64,000 nucleotides of DNA from Solea solea (Eukaryota; Chordata; Actinopteri; Pleuronectiformes; Soleidae): positions 12,250,938 through 12,314,937 of the forward strand of contig NC_081154.1 in assembly GCF_958295425.1 (NCBI RefSeq), read 5' to 3'. Positions 62,691-64,000 of this stretch are shown here, in pieces (within the stretch, counting starts at the first letter, position 1; each line of letters opens with the position of its first letter). The position numbers and the translations under genes were made by a program. Under the pieces are notes generated by a model. The model was not told where the DNA came from. It searched no databases and saw only the letters and a list, made by a program, of their open reading frames with translations.

Positions 62691-64000
62691 GTACCATTTA
62701 AAACAGGCGTGCGCTCATATTCTTGGCAGGGGACGGCTTGGTGTGGTGGGTAGCCGGTTGGTGACAGGGGTGGGGCACTGGCAGAGCAGGACAAGTGGCC
62801 TTTGTGTGCTACTTTTTTGGGAAGTAAAGGGAGGGAAGGGCAGGGAGAAGGCTGCCAACAAAGGGTGCTTATACCCAAACCCACCCCCCCACCGGCTGCA
62901 TTCATCCACTACAACTCATGCAATGACCTCGTGTTGTCACAGGCAGATGAAGGGTGTGTGTGTGTGTGTGTGTGTTTATGGCATGATGTGTGTGTGTGTG
63001 TGTAAGAGGGAGGAAAGTAGTAAATGAGTAATTCAACCTTAGTGAACCAGAAGTACAGACTCTGGCGGAGTGCCACATGAAAAGAGTGCATAGTACAGCA
63101 AGTAAAACAAAGTGTTGTTTGACCCAATGGCACATCTGTGTATAATGCCAGGCTTCTCTGTTACACCACAGTCAAGCTCCTGGCACTGTGCCCAGGTTGA
63201 GAATGGCTTCTTATTCATCCATATATACTGCACGTGCATTCCTGCCGTCTACAATCTTTACTTTGCCTTTGCAACTTACACCACAACCATCAACATCGCC
63301 ATATTATTCCAGTTGCAACAAACTCCCGCTGTGAAGCCTTGAAATGAACAATTTTGAAAATTCACAGACGTCACCTGCAGCCAGGCCGGGACTAGCTCTA
63401 AATCACACTGGTGCCCACTCATGTGCCGTCACCTATTTTACCCTAACTGGGAACATCATTTACAAAACTGACATCATATGTAATCTAGGAAGACCTGAAA
63501 CTAGTGATAGAGATCATTAATTCCTTGAGAAAATGTTTAATGATGTTACAAATCAAGTGAGAAGTAGGCTTCCATTCACACTTTGTGCTACTATAGCAGC
63601 GTCGTCCACTGCTGCCTAATTACTACTTACTACATCCTGCTTCCTAGGCTTCACTTTTTCAAAAGAGGAAGACTACATGAATTTACAACACGCCGCAGAA
63701 GCGTGCACCACTGAAGCAGAGGCAATAAGCAGAGGTTAGCAAGCAGGTACCAGATACATGGCAGAGAGAGGCACAGCACAAACTCCCTGTTTCACTACAG
63801 ACAACAACTTCCAGTGTTTTAGGGGATGAGATTTGATGACAGGATGTATTATTTTGAAAAGGTAGTCTCCTACTGCTGGCTTTTGCAGTCACTCATACCC
63901 AATCTTTAACTAAACGAATCTAGTACAGATTCTGTTCATCAAATTAATTTGAACCAACAAAAGCTTTTGTCACTTATTCATAGGTTTATTAATTGAGTGA
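62691..64000. other. non-coding stretch to window end
   Basis: Two TG tracts (about 62955-63002) and the family 5 fragment (63611). No exon recognised. Confidence 0.55.
63611..63690 (+). repeat. family 5 dispersed repeat fragment
   Basis: GCCTAATTACTACTTAC..TTCCTAGGCTTCACTTTTTC and GGAAGACTAC match the fragment at 1541. The element probably continues past 63850, where TATTATTTTGAAAAGG occurs. Confidence 0.4.

Noticed and set aside
62145..62905. Long minus-strand frames of 176 and 194 codons
   Set aside because: They cross TG/CA and purine tracts, are rich in Pro/Ser/Thr-His from the repeats, and show no domain or splice context.

Overview
The window is a gene-poor, repeat-rich piece of a ray-finned (teleost) fish genome, very probably a percomorph. 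The evidence is a ctbp2/RIBEYE locus with fish-type intron structure, several families of short non-autonomous hAT-like elements of a kind common in fish, many (CA)n/(TG)n microsatellites, and no operon-like gene packing.

Two coding exons are secure, both on the + strand and both from ctbp2. The exon at 36302-36533 holds a GC-rich leader with a small upstream ORF, then the first coding exon of the ubiquitous co-repressor CtBP2 (MSLTDKHKVKRQRLDRICE + split codon). About 8 kb downstream, 44502-46317 is the very large single exon encoding the RIBEYE A-domain, the synaptic-ribbon isoform made from an internal promoter of the same gene. Both exons end in phase 1, so both can splice into the same downstream exons for the dehydrogenase-like B-domain. 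Those shared exons are not in the window, so the intron after the RIBEYE exon is at least 17.7 kb.

Bases 1-36301 are probably upstream intron or intergenic sequence. They hold transposon remnants, including the N-terminal BED-finger part of a dead hAT transposase at 16743-17027 and MITE copies, some with 8-bp target-site duplications. They also hold microsatellites, two candidate tiny non-coding exons, and a 40-bp motif repeated 574 bp apart. Bases 43860-44501 are the likely RIBEYE promoter and carry two CRX/OTX-type sites.

Bases 46318-64000 are mostly intron with simple repeats. Two things stand out there: a protein-like 73-nt candidate exon on the minus strand at 58840-58912, and a CpG-dense block at 62440-62690 with a TATA-like box and a short ORF whose possible donor is in the same phase as the two ctbp2 first exons. 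This could be a third alternative start or an unrelated promoter.

Repeat family names and recognition of ctbp2, RIBEYE and hAT come from memory of the families. No database search was possible.
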